From the NCBI GenBank assembly GCA_027320785.1, contig DAHVKR010000110.1, positions 1-5,616 on the forward strand: DNA of 5,616 nt, in the 5' to 3' direction. Both the position numbers and the translations under genes were made by a program. The DNA comes from Bdellovibrionales bacterium (GTDB lineage Bacteria; Bdellovibrionota; Bdellovibrionia; Bdellovibrionales; Bdellovibrionaceae). Each line of letters begins with the position of its first letter. Within the stretch, counting starts at the first letter, position 1. The notes below the pieces were generated by a model. That model worked only from the letters and a program-made list of their open reading frames with translations. It made no database searches and was not told the DNA's origin. Of this stretch, positions 5,338-5,616 are shown one piece after another.

Positions 5338-5616
5338 AATAAACCTGTCAGTGTTCTCTTTGATTGAAAAGACGAATTTCCAGGGAGTGTCATTACCTGA
5401 GCAATCGGCACATAAATATGCCTTTTCGCTTTAAGATGATTTTCATAATTTGTAATACTTCGTGACTCAAAGATGAGGGGTAAAATAGAAGTAACGGCGG
5501 CGAGTGCAATTAGGGGCCGATTCTTGTCTGTCGCATTTTTATAAAGCCAACCGTTTGCGAGAAATTGAGTTCCAAATGTCATCCACTTGATTTTGCGATG
5601 AAGCCTGGCTTGGGAC
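5319..5616 (-). CDS. C-terminal fragment of an unidentified, probably envelope-associated protein
   Basis: The frame is open from its TAG stop (complement of 5319-5321) to the right edge, giving 98 visible residues. A Met codon at 5580-5582 is probably internal: it has no Shine-Dalgarno, and the frame continues upstream with a basic stretch (ARLHRKIKW). One hydrophobic segment (RPLIALAAVTSILPLIF) could be a membrane helix. The extreme C-terminus, LLWAWDF, ends in Phe with alternating hydrophobic residues (F, W at -2, W at -4, L at -6). This resembles the terminal beta-strand signal of outer-membrane proteins, although the helical-looking segment argues against a pure barrel. The 19-nt overlap with the next gene is long but consistent with an operon. 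I do not recognise the family. It could still be a non-coding open frame, but nothing else covers this stretch. Confidence 0.55.
   Translation of the reverse strand, partial: SQARLHRKIKWMTFGTQFLANGWLYKNATDKNRPLIALAAVTSILPLIFESRSITNYENHLKAKRHIYVPIAQVMTLPGNSSFQSKRTLTGLLWAWDF

Overview
The window looks like chromosomal DNA of a Gram-negative bacterium with moderate-to-low GC (low-to-mid 40s % by eye). The mix of genes is compatible with a Bdellovibrio-like lineage (Bdellovibrionota): a bifunctional mannose-1-phosphate guanylyltransferase, a rhomboid protease, a group III truncated globin, and several small exported proteins with no recognisable family. That assignment is inference only; no rRNA or marker gene is present to settle it. 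I see no insertion sequence, integrase, tRNA, rRNA or CRISPR array.

Layout, left to right. (1) Positions 1-978 (+) hold the C-terminal two thirds of a type II ManC (GDP-mannose pyrophosphorylase plus phosphomannose isomerase cupin), cut by the window edge. (2) Converging on it with a 4-nt gap is a complete AI-2E/PerM-family membrane protein (983-2032, -). (3) A 140-bp divergent intergenic region (2033-2172) separates this gene from a tight plus-strand cluster: a small exported four-cysteine protein of unknown function (2173-2610), an intact six-TM rhomboid protease (2621-3277) and a group III truncated hemoglobin (3274-3648). Spacing is 10 nt and then a 4-nt ATGA overlap, so this is probably one operon. 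(4) Facing it, with overlapping stop codons, is a minus-strand cluster read from the right edge: the tail of an unidentified protein (5319 to the edge), an exported protein built of six degenerate alpha-helical repeats (4552-5337), and an exported protein with three fibronectin-III-like beta modules (3645-4559). Neighbours overlap by 19 nt and 8 nt, so these three are probably co-transcribed from a promoter outside the window.

How the genes work together. ManC supplies GDP-mannose for surface polysaccharide. The exported-protein/rhomboid/globin operon and the FN3-like/helical-repeat operon both look like envelope-directed gene sets. No established pathway ties them together. The least described content is the six-repeat protein with its overlapping FN3-like partner, and the four-cysteine protein with a fresh in-frame 21-bp tandem duplication just behind its signal peptide. 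I do not see a clearly novel defence, mobile or regulatory system.
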